DNA of 64,000 bases from Usnea hakonensis (GCA_013423325.1 BLJB01000369.1:124001-188000); one strand, 5' to 3'. Positions 11,640 to 23,354 are shown, counted from the stretch's first letter. The notes: a model not told the origin generated them from the letters alone. Made by a program: numbers and translations.

Positions 11640-12421
11640 CTGAAGAGTGTCAACAAGTCTGTATCAAGACAGGAAGCTGGGGAAGTGAGAGACTTTTGGA
11701 AGACTATTTCTAGCAAAGTGCGGGCAATGATTGACCCGCCAAATAAGAAGATCAGAGCGATGGGAAACAAGTACTCCGACCTTACTACCATGCTATTCAA
11801 GAAGACGGATCAGGAAGTGTAGAAGAAATGGTCGGGACTGACGCCGTTGCCAACGCGATGAGCGGCGATGAAGAGCAGGCCTTTGAAGACGGTATCGCAA
11901 ATGCTATGAAGGACCTCCAGGGCGATGGTAAGGATGGTGAGCAGGTGGAGCTTGAGAGCGAACACAAAGAGGTAGCAGAACTATCCGTATGTTACTCTTA
12001 TCTCCTTTAAATACATTCTTACCAACAAAGCTTTTAGCGCAAAGAAGAACCTGGCAAGGAGGACTCACCAGAAGCCAGTCAGGAGAGCGCTAAGACAAAG
12101 AAGAGGAAGACTGCGAACAAGAGGAAAAAGGCTAAGAGTAAGAAGAAGGAGAGTGCGGACGAGACAAGCAAATCTGATCAGCCAAAGAAGAGAGCGCGGA
12201 AGGAGGACCCCGGACACGATGACGCGTCCAGTACATTCGAGCCTGACCACCCATTACCAAAAAAGCAGAAGCGCATGGTTACAGGAGTCGCGAAGAAACT
12301 TGGGAAGAAGATATCCAAGTATGATACGGAATCATACGACTTGGATAATCCTGAGAAAGACAACGTGGGTGAAGCCGTAACCCACCCGCATATCATGTTC
12401 GACGACCGCCGAGTAAGATAA
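11640..12421 (+). pseudogene. Lys-rich, probably nuclear hypothetical protein, 5' end broken
   Basis: The 3' part is coherent. An ATG at 11828 opens an acidic exon (11828-11986). A phase-0 intron at 11987-12037 (GTATGT to TTTTAG) joins it to an exon at 12038-12421 that ends with TAA and encodes a highly basic tail rich in KKRKTANKRKKAKSKKKES, which looks like several nuclear localisation signals. The joined ORF would be 180 aa. Upstream, 11640-11822 reads as a good 60-codon stretch (REFAGEVRD-like region with KVRAMIDPPNKKIRAMGNKY) in another frame and ends in TAG just before the ATG. This suggests a frameshift or nonsense break in a longer gene. No domain is recognised. Confidence 0.45.
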
Positions 12422-13634
12422 TCGGGATGTATCTCAGCCTTGTGTTTTCCTGTATGTGGGTTCAACGGTAAGATCTTTCGGTATTAGAATAGAGAAGGAG
12501 CATAGCATATGCGAGCTGAGTGTCGTCGAGAGCAACCAAGCCTTCACTACGCAGCCATTGACGAGCCAGGTTCCAAGGATCAATGGTTCTTGCTTACACG
12601 AGCGGAAGCAGATGCTGATCAGGCTATTATACGCATTACGGAAGCGACGGCGATAGCTTGTTTGCACACTACGATAGCTACACCCTTTTTATGGTAGTAG
12701 ACGTTCAGGACGCAGCGCGGATCCCGAGCATCGGCGTTAGGCTTGATGATATGCACGTCGCCATTGTGATCGAATCTAGTCTTTTCTCGAAGAGTCAGTT
12801 GAGGATGGAATTGGTGGATGGGTGGAAGGTCTGAGGAGGGGTGTTTGTGTGTTTTAATATTTTTGGGGGTCCGCGAGGGGGGTAGGTTAGATATGTGTTT
12901 TGCTGGGAATTCATCATGGGACAGAGTTTTGTTTTCTTCAAGATTGCGATTGGAGAGCTGTTTCTAGTGTGTTAATTACCTCTTTATGTCCCTCCGCGGC
13001 AGAGGGATTTACTTGCACGCTACTCAATCGTATGAAACGAGCACTAAATTAAAGCCGACTCCTCTTCCTTCAAGCATGTTCAGACGTGGGAGAATGAGAG
13101 ATGAGTATAATTGAGAGGCAAAGAAGTAAAATTTGTACTATTGGATAGCTCATCGACACATCGTAGTGAAGCACAAACAAGTTACACCTGTTACCAGGTA
13201 CATATCAATCGCGAGTATGAAGGGTGTTGTGCCGAATATACGAAAAGAGCACGTTGTCGGGGGAGGTGGAAGTAGTGAGTAAGAAAGGATGGTCTCGGTC
13301 AAAATGCTCGGAAGAGCGACAGTGACTGGATTATGATAAGCTCTGTGAGATAGAGGGTAGAGACGCGTTGACGATTTTCTTGAAAGTTTGATGGTGAGCT
13401 TGGGGGAATGATAGCTCCTTGTTGTGGTCTCTTTTTCACAGGACAATTGTTTGAAAGCGCGTAATGGTTGGTTGTGATAGTGAAGATGTAGAGGGGATTA
13501 GATGATAGATTTTGGTAATCAGTCCGTTATTTGATGAACATAGAAAGCCCCATGAATGTACCAGCTCCACGATGTATTCATTTTTTGTGCTTGGTGGAGA
13601 GCGCTCCCACTGATCTTATATTGTTCCTTTCTCT
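12422..13634. other. Gene-free spacer
   Basis: An unidentified pair of overlapping frames lies at 12456-12697 and could be a further exon of the upstream broken gene, since the sequence at 12411 (GTAAGA) is also a possible donor. No other protein-like signal is visible. The stretch 12830-13600 lies beyond the 3' end of the AIM6-like gene and contains nothing recognisable. Confidence 0.35.
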
Positions 13635-14650
13635 TCACCAATAATTACTCTCATCACTGAACCCAGCTCCACCCTCCAAATCATCCACGTTGATGAAATC
13701 CACCCCTTCGCTCTTCAATTGCCTCCAGATCCCATTTCGTGTACTGATCGGCCAGCCCGGCTGATCCCAATATCTCAACATTACTCCTTTTGCGTGTGCC
13801 GTCGCTACCTGTGCTCTCAATAGCGCCAACTGGGTATCATTCAGCGAGGTGCCAAGCACGGGCCCGAAATTGGCTTCGAAGTCGGTAGAGGCGATAGGAG
13901 AGACGAGGGAGGTTATGTTGGAGAAGGTGCTGTTGAGGGTGGGGATAGGGGCGTCGTAGAAGTAGTAGCGGGGCGTGACAGGCTGAATTTGGTTGAGTGG
14001 AGTGTTGCCGGTGCCGATGACGGTCACTGCGCCGAGGGTGAATTCGTGGGACGAGTTGACAGTAGAGAGCCAGCCGCCGGATTGTCTGGGATCATATCAG
14101 CAAGAAAGCCTTCGGGCGACGGAGGAATGGGAAGATGGGTGCCGTACAGTGGCTCGAGAGCTTTGACGACATAGGGCCAAGTTGTGTCTCCGGGGGTCTT
14201 GACGTCAACGAAGAGGTACAGAGTCTGAGCGCCATTGGTGTCAAACACTCCGTTGTGAGTTGGCGCTGTGAGGAATGAGCTATTGGTCGGGTTCTGGCGG
14301 TGCAACGTATCCAGGATTGGATTGATGTATAGGGACTCAAATGTCCTCGCATCAGTCAAGGCTCCTTGTTCGTGACCAATATGCAAAGTCCCATTGTAGA
14401 GCCACACGTCTGCCTCAACTGACACTGCGCCGACTGAGATGGCGCTGTAAAAGGGGACATCTCTCCAGTAGTCATTGTGGCTGTGGATGAGCTTTGGCAC
14501 GATACCCTGGGTCAAGCTCGTCGGATAGGTGTAGAGAGGTCCTTGATGGGCTTGGTTCAGGATTTGCTGAAGAGAGGTGGATACATCTGGAGCAACTGCC
14601 GCGGCATACTGACTTGCTATGAGAGCCAAGAGAATGGTAGATGTACGCAT
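13635..14650 (-). CDS. AIM6-like phosphodiesterase-fold secreted protein
   Basis: Two exons, 14650-14148 and 14085-13635, give a 317-aa protein. The intron at 14086-14147 (62 bp) starts GTACGG, has a GCTGATA branch site and ends CCCAG. Removing it joins ALEPL to QSGGWLSTV in frame, as expected for the family. Residues 1-19 are a signal peptide (MRTSTILLALIASQYAAAV). The core has the glycerophosphodiester-phosphodiesterase-like signature HSHNDYWRDVPFYSA at about 56-70, then SVEADVWLYNG and LHIGHEQGAL, and later TVIGTGNTPL. This matches the fungal AIM6 (altered inheritance of mitochondria 6) family, a PI-PLC-like TIM barrel whose substrate is not established. The Asp/Glu and His residues expected at the active site are present. 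It stands alone on the minus strand. Confidence 0.85.
14086..14147 (-). other. Intron of the AIM6-like gene
   Basis: GTACGG donor, CTGAT branch and CCCAG acceptor. The phase is fixed by the conserved sequence on both sides. Without it the 5' frame runs into a stop at about 14024. Confidence 0.85.
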
Positions 14651-15177
14651 CTTGGTGTATCGAGTAGTGTTTGATGGGACAGAAAAAGTTCATTTCCGAT
14701 GGAGGGGGGTTGAGCCAAGGACATTGTGCGTGTCGATGGCATCACTCGCAGCTCCAAATTGCGCAAATGCGAGTGCTCTGCGCGCTGGAACTTGGTAGCT
14801 TCCTTTTCGAGTATGGTGACGAGGTTGATGTGGAGTCAATGCTGCATCGTCGTCTTTGTGATTGACAGGCCAATAGGGACCCAACCACGTGCTCCGTATC
14901 TAGCATGTTCATTAGGTTCTCTTTGGAGACTGAAGATCCTTGCTGCTGTCGCTTGGCGGCAGCGCCTCGAGCGTTACTGCGTCAAGATCAAACTCTGCCC
15001 CAACTTCACTTTGTTTAGAGAACTCTTCATATTTCAAATGACAGCAGTGGACATGATCCAATTGGAGATAAGGAAATGAGGCTCATCCACAGCCCTGTGA
15101 TAGCATTTCGGAAATCTCGGCACAACCTTGTCCGAAAAGGCAACTGGAATTTTTGTCTGGGCGGCGCTCCCTTGGTA
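14651..15177. other. Upstream region of the AIM6-like gene
   Basis: Probably the promoter of the minus-strand gene ending at 13635. No clear TATA box and no second gene are visible. A TA at 15176-15177 marks the edge of the following transposon remnant. Confidence 0.4.
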
Positions 15178-16061
15178 CGGAAGTACGGAGCTACCATCGG
15201 GCCAAAAAGATTTTCCAAATACCATATTAGAAATCATGAATCCTCTCATAAGAGGGATTTCGCAACCCCTGACTGTGTATATCTAGTTTCCGTCTGTATT
15301 TAACTTGAAAACGTTAGCAATATTATAGCGTGTTTTCAAGACGCGTTTTACTAATAGTGGTCCTAAAAGCGGTAAAAGACGAAGTATATTTGTGTGTAAA
15401 TATTTACACAGCCGCTAAAGTATACTCAGGGTTTGTGTATATTTGCACAGTCCAGATGTGTTATTAGCGGCTGTGTATATTTTAGCGCCTAGTGGTTAGC
15501 TAGATACGGTTTGGTACGGTAGTAAAACGCGTCCTAAAAACACGCTATAATTTGCTAACGTTTTCAAGTTAAATACAGACGGAAACTAGATATACACAGT
15601 CAGGGATTGCGAAATCCCTCTATTACGCACGCAATGTAATTAATACATATTAAATTTTTTAGAATTAATATGTACTTTATATAATTAGAAAGAATCCTTC
15701 TTTTTATAGAAGTACAGTTATATCGCGCGTCGTTTGTCGCAGTGGTTAAGATTTTACTAATAATACTGCTTAATAGATGACGAACGCCAAGACCCCCGTT
15801 CTGTACGCGGACGGAATTTAGTACATGCAAGTATAATAATTATTCTAATTTTTCAATATAATTACTATTTAACTCGCGCACCGGTAAAAGAAAAGTCCGA
15901 TTATAGTATCGGGTAATAAAGTAAAAGCTTAGATATAATATGTTATTTAAAATTACTAAAATTTTTAAGAGTCTTTCCGAGGTATTAAAGTTGAATTAAA
16001 CCGAAATTTAATTTCAAGTTTTGAAAAATCTTTTTGGCCCGATGGTAGGTATGTACTTCCG
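15178..16061. mobile_element. DNA-transposon remnant with about 44-bp TIRs, TA-flanked
   Basis: The left end reads CGGAAGTACGGAGCTACCAT and continues CGGGCCAAAAAGATTTTCC. The reverse complement of the right end reads CGGAAGTACATACCTACCAT and continues in the same way. The two ends are therefore imperfect inverted repeats of about 44 bp. Each is bordered by a TA dinucleotide (15176-15177 and 16062-16063), the target duplication expected for Tc1/mariner-like elements. The 884-bp interior is AT-rich with no transposase frame, and it contains a second inverted-repeat element at 15251-15621. It is a non-autonomous or RIP-decayed copy. Confidence 0.72.
15251..15621. mobile_element. Fold-back/MITE element nested in the transposon remnant
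   Basis: The arm at 15251-15353 is repeated in inverted orientation at 15520-15621 with only a few mismatches (outer end AGAGGGATTTCGCAA). The 166-bp loop has no coding frame and carries smaller inverted motifs. Each arm is preceded by a TA, again compatible with mariner-type insertion. The near-intact arms imply it is younger than, or better preserved than, the host element around it. Confidence 0.8.
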
Positions 16062-17045
16062 TACCCTTGGGTCCAAAATCACGGCCGAGGGCAAGCAATG
16101 TGGGATATTCAACGCAACTTTGAATACAACGAGACTGTCATTGCAGGCAGCTACTTTACGTCATTACAACGACACTTTATTGGCCTTATCCTGGGCTTGC
16201 GGCTGGGCCACGTGTACGAGTGCTTTGAAATGTGGGGTTGCACCTGGGATGCCAGTTGTTGCATCTGACAGGTATTACTTTAATCGCTCAAGGTAAGTGC
16301 TGGCGAGATGCGTGTAAGGCTATATGACCAACTTCTTTTTCTTCATGTTCTCAAGCATTATATACTCGTATGTTCAAGTAGAGTATTAATTTCGAGTCTG
16401 GAGCATCTAGCTTTGTGAGGCTGTAGTGTCGTCTAACCCATCCTCAAGCATATTCACACAGTGTTATACACATATCCTCGATGGCTTCAAAAATTAAAAG
16501 GCTTTGAGAATCCCAGGCTGATACACACCTCGGATAAACCGGACGAGAATCTCGCGTCAGCGGAGCTGACGCGATGCGTCTCATTCAACACGGAGCCTTG
16601 AGTCCCCAAGTTCCAGGCGTGAAATTCAACCCTGCGAGTTCGTGGTGGTGACATCTACCACACTCAGGCTCTCAATCCAAAAATCCTTATGGAATCGGGC
16701 GCAGCCCTTCATTACCTGCATAAGGCCAATCGCTGCATCTTAAGCACGGGTATCGGTAATGGGCCCCTCACTTTCGTACTTACAGCCACAGGTCTCATGA
16801 ACATCGTCAAACTCTGCTGACCGCCTTCAGATCTACTGGAAGCCCAACACAGCCTCTCCGGCATTGCCCATCATCGAAGGATTCCCACGGCCTTGACAGG
16901 ATCTGTCCGGCTATAGCAGTCATGATATATGCCAAAGCTTTATGACTTCTTCCCAATCTCTCTCATCATCTTCATCGTCGACTCTGAAGGCATTAAAATA
17001 TTCTACACCACTGAATATTCCAACAAGAATTCCCTAGCCTCCACA
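16062..17045. other. Spacer with one unidentified ORF fragment
   Basis: An open frame at about 16088-16268 (+) encodes a hydrophobic-aromatic stretch including AMWDIQRNFEYNETV and GLILGLRLGHVYECFEMWG, then a TGA. Its composition is protein-like, but no start, partner exon or family is recognised. The remainder up to the next gene is without features. Confidence 0.3.
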
Positions 17046-17803
17046 ATGCTGTCACTCTTCTTTTATCTGGGAGCTAGCTTCCTATCAGCAGTCTGCCTTG
17101 CGCAATCCACAACTCCGGCGCCGACCGGTACGTCTCCCCTCCAATCTAGAGCAGTATTACAAGACAACATCTAATTGTGCCAGCATCATGCAACGACTGT
17201 TTCATTGCACCAGGCTTCACGGATGTATCCTCGCTCAATGGAGAATACCTCCTCTTTACAGCCTATTCAATGACATCCACCTTCGCTCAAGACGGATTCT
17301 GCTTCACCATTTCCGGCGCTTCATCAGCATTGCAAACGCCCTACTCTGTCGCTGTCCCACCTACCGCTACCGCAGACCCTGCCCAGTATCAATCTGCCGT
17401 GGCGACCGGGTTTATCAACTTCCTCGAGGTGCCCGACTGGGGTGTTTGCGGCGAAAATGGCTCATTGGCCGTACATATGGCAGATGCAGCCATCACCCGT
17501 TCTGTAAATGTGGCGGTTTCGACAACATTGGGAGCAGCTTCCCTGGCGTCCCTTACGTCTCCAAGCAACACAGTGACATCAGGAGTCACACATTCCTCGC
17601 GCCCAAAGTCAGGTTCAGCTGGACTCGGAGCCGATGATGTCGCTGTCATCAGTGTTGTTGTCGCGGTCGTCTTTCTGGGCCTGGTCTCGTCGTGCATGAT
17701 TCTGTGGTATAAACATCGAAGACAGCAAGAAGCAATGATCCAAAGCAACATCCAGAAAAAAATAGAGGTCGACCCTGAAGATGAGTTCCCAAGAGGGCTT
17801 TAA
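17046..17803 (+). CDS. Single-pass type I membrane protein, hypothetical
   Basis: Exons 17046-17127 and 17184-17803 give 233 aa. The intron at 17128-17183 (GTACGT, CTAAT branch, CCAG) removes an in-frame stop and joins a Gly/Ala codon in phase 1. Residues 1-19 are a signal peptide ending after AVCLAQ. The ectodomain (about 20-175) starts ASCNDCFIAPGF, contains four to five cysteines and ends in a Ser/Thr-rich stalk. Residues about 178-203 form a transmembrane helix (VAVISVVVAVVFLGLVSSCM), followed by a basic cytoplasmic tail (KHRRQQEAM). This topology is common among fungal surface proteins and sensors, but no named family is recognised. The ATG chosen is the one that gives the signal peptide; an upstream in-frame ATG at 16929 would bury it. 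Confidence 0.75.
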
Positions 17804-18333
17804 GTTGGAAACGAGGAAAGACGTAGGAGGAGCGCAGGGCAGTTGGCAAGGTGTGAATTTGAAACGAGAGAATCAAATCAGCATGGAGTCGACACAATGC
17901 GTAGGGAGAAACGATACGAATACACAGTTTCCCAATGTCATAGTCTTGAACAACCCTCACCACCACTTCACTGCCCACCCCCCAGCCTATCCCAACAACA
18001 TCCATATCATACCTCCAGGACATACTAACTATTATCGAGTCGTCACACACCACAGCACACTCCATCTACTCATCGACTCCCAAGATCCTCCAACCACCAC
18101 TACAACGCCTCTAGCTCAAATCACTCTAGTCTCACCCCACACGCCTACTCCAATGCCGAGCGGTAGAATAGCAAACAACTCCACTCATCACTGAAGCATA
18201 ACATCATCTGCGCTTCATTTCCCAGAATCCCAGGATGCATTCGCCTCCAAGTATAATATTCCGAGATATGGCGCAGTACGCCTCTAGACTCCTGACTCGT
18301 CATTCATAGAGTCTGAAACGGACAGTCATCCCC

Positions 18334-18541
18334 GAGGGGGGATGTTGGGGGGGAAGGGGGGGGGAAGGGGAAGGGAGTGGGGAGCGGGGGAGGGGTGTTG
18401 GGGGGGGGAGGGTAGTATTTAATACTATTTACTCTCTCTCTTCCTTATCTACCTTCCTTGCCTACCTACCTACTACACCATCTATATCCCCACCCCTTCC
18501 CCTTCCCCTCCCCCCCCCAACATCGCCCCGCTCCTTCCTCC
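18334..18541. repeat. G-rich/C-rich imperfect inverted repeat
   Basis: The G-rich arm (18334-18413) contains GGATGTTGGGGGGG and GGAAGGGGAAGGG. The C-rich arm (about 18478-18541) contains their complements (CCCTTCCCCTTCCCC, CCCCCCCAACATC). They flank a loop of about 65 bp rich in CTACCT. Several G-runs of four or more make quadruplex formation plausible on one strand. Confidence 0.7.
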
Positions 18542-18667
18542 TTCTTAATACCCACAGGAATTTGACTATTGGAAAATTGTGCATATGAGGTGGGTGGCTC
18601 GGCGTTGTGCAAGTCTATCTATTATCAAGGGGGGGGGGAGAACCTGGGATGGGATGGGTGAGGAAAA

Positions 18668-18700
<33 letters not shown>

Positions 18701-18719
18701 AGGGGGGGGGGGGGGGGGG
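18668..18719 (+). repeat. Poly-G tract
   Basis: A run of more than 30 G, an AA interruption, then about 18 more G. The exact length is likely to be unreliable in an assembly. Confidence 0.95.
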
Positions 18720-19498
18720 TATGTGGGGAAATGTAGGGGTGGTATGGGAGTGTGGGATTTTTGGTTGTATATTCTGGGGAGTGTGATAGCTAAGTTGGCG
18801 CTGTTAGAGGAGGGGGGTTGGGGTTTGGATCCTTTCCCTTTCCCCCGCCTTCCTCTTTACAACCCCTCCTCCTCCCCCTCCTTTTCTCCCTCCCCCTCCA
18901 CCACCACCCCACACACCCCCTCCCTTCCCCACCACCACACCACATCTCCCTACAACTCCCCTTCCCTTCCCCCCCTTCCCCCAAAAAAGAAACGTTCTCA
19001 GCATTGGCATTACCATAGCACGTCCCTAGACTGTACTCTCATACTCTAATTTCCTTTGTGCTGATTTGCATATGGGGATGCGGACGGGAGGGATTGATGT
19101 GAGGTGATGTGTTGGGAAAGAAAGGAAAGGAAATGGCGTTGGGGATGGGGGTGGGGATGGGGTTGGGCTGTGGTGTATGGACAGGATATGTAGATGGTGA
19201 TGGTATGGGGGGTTGGGGACGGAGTTTGGGGGGGTTGGAGTGGAGGAGGTTGTTTATTTTGGGGGGTATGATGGCTAGGGATGTGATAGGTGTGGTTAGT
19301 ATGGATATCGTTTTGTGGTGGAATGGGGTTGTTGGTGGGAGTTGTCCAGGGAGTGAGGTTTGAGATTGGGGGTCGACTTTGGGGGCGGATGGGTTTCTTG
19401 ATGAGGAGGGGTGGTTTCGGGGCGGGTATTTTGCTGGTGGGGTGGAAGGGAGATTGCTGTGGGATATTGATTGAGATGGCGCGTTGCTTCCTTGGACA

Positions 19499-21374
19499 CT
19501 ACGCCGCTTCCTCCCCATCTCTACTTCCCTCCTTGATCCTCAATCTTCTCCTCACTTCCTCCGCCCTTCCGACCACGGACCACTGCAACCCGAGATATCC
19601 CTCTTTCCCCCCCTCCCGCTCATTTTCCACACTATCCCCAAACAAAAAATCAACCCCCTCCAACGTCAACCCCGCCGTCTCGGGATAAAACGCCCACACA
19701 ACCATCGCATTCACAACATTCAGCACCGCAAATATGATATACGTTTTATACCCAATGTTTTGCAGAGCTGGGGGCGTGATTTCCACGACGATGAAGTTTC
19801 CGAGGAAATCGGCCGAGGCGGCGAGGGCGGCGCCTTTGGCGCGCGTTTTGAGGGGGAGGATTTCGGGGGGGTAGAGCCAGACTGTGGCCATCCAGCCTGT
19901 GGGATGAGGTTAGTGGGTTTGGTGAGTGACGGGGCAGGGGAGGAAGGGGGAATTTGGGGGAATTCTTTACCCCAGGTGAAGCAGGCTTCGAAGGCGAAGA
20001 CGAATACGACGGCCGCAATGGCGGCGGAGGTATTGTTTATGCGCACGCAGATGGCTTCGGCGATGAGGACTAGGGACATGCCGATGGCCATGGAGATGAA
20101 TAGTTTGCGGCGTCCGATGCGGTCGATTGTGTACCACTGTTCATGATCAGGGTTTTTAAGTATGGAGGGATTTTAGGGTACTTACGGTCACGAAAGACGC
20201 GCCGAGATACCAAACTTGCAGAAGCGCTCCCAAGAGAAGGGCAAGATGCTGGCTCATGCCAAGGCTTGTTTGAAATAGGGTTGGGGCGTAGTAAGTGACG
20301 ATGTTGATTCCTAGTAAGCGTTAGCACGAGTCTTTTGATTGGTAAAACGTCGCAGGAGTCTCCCTTACCGGACATTTGCTGCATGAATTGAATTCCAACA
20401 GCGAGATAGAACCGTTTATCTGCAGATATACCGGCACCGCGGAAAAGGTCGAGCCAGGTTCCTTCTTCCCGGCTTTCAATCTCAATCGCATCCAAGATCT
20501 CATTCTTCTCCCGTTGGACACCTGGATCATTGACATCCTTACCGCGCAGCCTTGCCAAGACAGCGGTGCCTTTCTCGGGCGATGCGCCGTATCGTAGGAG
20601 CCAGCGTGGTGTATCTGGTAAGAAAATGGTGATGGCAATACAATAGATTGCAAAGACTGCCTGAAAAGCCAATGGAAAGCGCCATTGCGCCGAGTTCTGT
20701 TGATAGAAAAAGCCGTAGTTGATCCAGTATGCGAGCATGAGACCGAAGAGCATGGTGGAAAGCTGACAACATACTTGCCACCCTCGTTGTGCTGCTGGAC
20801 TTATCTCGCTTTGATAGACGGGCGTTACTTGTTTCTGTATTAGCTTGAACGATGAGTCATAGAAGAATGGCTCACCAGAAGTGATGAAGCCAATACCCAA
20901 TCCAGTCAAAACGCGACCAAACATCATTTGAATACGCTCAAAGCACGTTGTCATCAGTACAGTCCCAACAATAAGCACGCCGCATCCAAGTATCAAAGTG
21001 CGCTTCCGACCTAGTTTGTCTCCGACGACCGCGGCGCCAATGGCTCCAAAGACGGCGCCAACGTCGTACAGAGCGGTTATGGTGCTGACCATGATAGTGC
21101 TCGGATGGCCCATTTGCGCCAGCCAGTACTGCGAGATGACGACGCCGGACATGACGCCTGTGATTTTTGATCAGTCGGATCTTGGATAGGAAATGTTGGA
21201 GGGTTGGGGAAGACCTTGGTCGTAGCCAAAGAGCAAGAAGCCGGATGAGCAGACAGATATTATGGCAGCGACGAGCAGTGAGCCTGATAATTTCTTGTCT
21301 CCATTTTCGGTATGTGCGCTTCCTCTCGTGTCCTCGACGTTCTCAACAATGCTTTTGTCCGTCGTGTCCGACAT
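19499..21374 (-). CDS. MFS sugar transporter
   Basis: Six exons (21374-21215, 21157-20876, 20827-20369, 20310-20186, 20136-19971, 19896-19499) encode 529 aa, the usual size for a fungal sugar porter of the major facilitator superfamily. All five introns are 48-74 bp GT-AG, and the phases agree with the conserved protein. Signatures in order are GFLLFGYDQGVMSG in TM1, GDKLGRKR after TM2, RVLTGLGIGF, PVYQSEISPAAQRG, PDTPRWLL at the start of the central loop, GINIVTYYAPTLFQ in TM7, and PETAGLTLEGVDFLF near the C-terminus. Twelve membrane segments are implied. An alternative ATG four codons upstream (21386) is possible. The substrate (hexose, quinate or another polyol) cannot be read from sequence. 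No sign of inactivation is seen. Confidence 0.93.
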
Positions 21375-21386
21375 TGCAGCAATCAT

Positions 21387-22666
21387 GAAGTTTTAGAATA
21401 GAAAACGGAGGAATTGAAAGCAAAGAAGGGGTGCTGGAGCTCTACAGATTCATGAATATGCGAATACCATGAAATGCACAATGTTAGAAGTCAGATAAAG
21501 TACATCTCATATCTTGCCGACAAATATGTTGTAGAGTAGAGTACTTTATCTCAGATGTCAATGCCAGAGCAGATTGCCGTTACCCCACCTTTTGTAGATC
21601 TGTTGACGTCATCCATACCACTCTTTTATCGCTACACCTATCGAACAATCTCAGCATGGTCGCGACGAAACAAGCCTTCGTCATACATATCTCAATCATG
21701 ATCAAATTTTCTAGTCATCTCATTGCTGGAGCGGGAAGAAAAGCCGTGGTTGGTAGACCAGGATGGAACAATGAGGCAGCCCCGGGAAGGCTGGATGGGA
21801 AGACGCACAGAAAGAAGATTCTGGACAAATGCACCCTACCCATGGTTGCCGGGACCTTTCACGCAGTCATTGGTACATTGGACGAGGTACGAGTAAGATA
21901 CCAAGAAGACGGAAATTCGCCCCGACCTTACCGAGCGCAGCCCTACCTAGTATGTTGTACGGTCGCACAATTTTAAATAATCGACGCGCGAAGGAAGGTG
22001 ATCCTGAATGATTGCACCCCTCGTGTTGGTGAGCTGCTGTACGCTCCTTTACAATTACGTTCCATGGACGCCGCAATTGGAGCCTGAAATATAGGGAATG
22101 TAAAGTAGCTGATTGGCTCGCTAAAAAGGAAAAAATGGGGGCGGGCTGGGGCTGACGACTCCAGGAACCCAGCTGGTCCACGCTCATTTCGAATTGTACA
22201 GCCCGGACGAGTGCTTCCGTGGTTGGGCTTCGTCCTCGAAACAAGTCGGAGCGCACAGTAAGAAAAAAGAACAAAAATTGCATAAAACAAGATCGGTTGC
22301 TTCTCATGAATTCTGGACGCAGATGATTTGAAGTGGTTTGCCCTGCTCGATCAAGCTTCTCATTTTCCAGCTTCCCTTCCCGAATAATTGCTTCTAGATC
22401 TTACTAACCTTGTCTGTGGGACGATTACTCTTCGTCTTTACTGTTGGACAGGTGTCGATCATTGATACGCTACCAGAAGTGGCAGAGTCTAGCCTAAAAG
22501 TCTAGCAAGCTTAATAACGTTGCTTCTCGTATAGAAAGATCGCCGACAGTATTGCAACGACCATTGTTGTCCTCAGGCCACCAGTCCCCCTCGTATCGAA
22601 TGCGGCCAGCTCAAATTGTGCGAGGAAGGGTGGTCAAATGTGAGATTGAAAGACAGCGAAGATGAA
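21387..22666. other. Intergenic region between two divergent genes
   Basis: It lies between the minus-strand transporter and the plus-strand secreted-protein gene and presumably contains both promoters. Open frames such as 21656-21976 (+) have no supporting features. Confidence 0.5.
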
Positions 22667-22673
22667 TATATAA
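22667..22673 (+). promoter_or_regulatory. TATA-like box of the small secreted protein gene
   Basis: TATATAA lies 160 bp upstream of the ATG and is followed by a C/T-rich leader, a normal arrangement for a strongly expressed fungal gene. Confidence 0.5.
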
Positions 22674-22832
22674 ACCCACCGCCGGCCCTTTGTCTTCTAT
22701 CATCTCAAAGCACACTCTCTCAATCACTCTCATTCACCAACTCTCCTTCAAAACTTTCCTTAAAACCTCCAACCCTTCACCCGCCACTTTCCCACCCTTA
22801 CAGACCAGCAATCCCTCACTCCCACCACCATC

Positions 22833-23354
22833 ATGCATTTCCAGCTCACCCACCTCCTCACTCTCATCCCCATCGTCGCCGGCATGGCACTCCCAGCCCC
22901 CTCCACCGACCCTCAAGCCCTCTCCAATCTCGCATCCTATGAGATCCATACCCTGGCTGACGGCGCCGTGTGCCTCGAAGTCGTCTTGTATTACGACCGC
23001 TACTTCGGCCCTGGCAATGCGGGCGTTCCGGGATGCGGCACTGAGAGACTTAATCGGGTAAGTTTGAGGCTTCTTCTCTTATTTCCCTCTTTTTTTATCA
23101 TTCAGCGGATTTGGGGAGCAGGATTGCGAAGAGGAAAGTTGTAGGATGAAGATGGAGATGCGAGTGAAGAGAAAATGAAGAACTTAAATCAGAATACAAT
23201 TCCACTAACCCGTCGTCTTTTCTGACAGCTCTACATCGGCTCCGACGGCAACTCGCATGTACAGCAGGCTTGTGGGTCGACCTCGTGCCATTGGTTGGAT
23301 GAAAGTTCTGGGTTCTCGTACGCCGGGATGAACGTCTGCCAAACCACTTGCTAA
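22833..23354 (+). CDS. Small secreted cysteine-rich protein
   Basis: Exons 22833-23057 and 23229-23354 give 116 aa. The intron (23058-23228, 171 bp, GTAAGT to TGACAG) is long for this window but falls between codons and removes stops. Residues 1-18 are a signal peptide (MHFQLTHLLTLIPIVAGM). The mature protein of about 95 residues has six cysteines (in GAVC, PGCG, QACGSTSC, VCQTTC), compatible with three disulfides, and no known catalytic motif. Small size, secretion and cysteine content are the usual hallmarks of candidate effectors or surface proteins of plant-associated fungi. No homologue is recognised and the role is inferred only from these features. Gene-specific promoter elements (TATA and pyrimidine-rich leader) support it being real. 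Confidence 0.78.

Larger units (their letters stand above)
17804..19498. other. Low-complexity intergenic region
   Basis: The region holds long G and C tracts, a G/C-rich inverted repeat and purine- or pyrimidine-rich strands. Open frames here (for example the poly-Gly frame at 18579-19049) are artefacts of composition. It covers the 3' sides of the membrane-protein gene and of the sugar-transporter gene. Confidence 0.7.

Noticed and set aside
18579..19049. Poly-Gly encoding frame across the poly-G tract
   Set aside because: It is produced by homopolymer and low-complexity sequence and has no domain; the counterpart frames on the other strand are equally repetitive.
21656..21976. 106-codon ORF in the promoter region between two divergent genes
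   Set aside because: No homology or structural signal, and a minus-strand frame covers the same bases.
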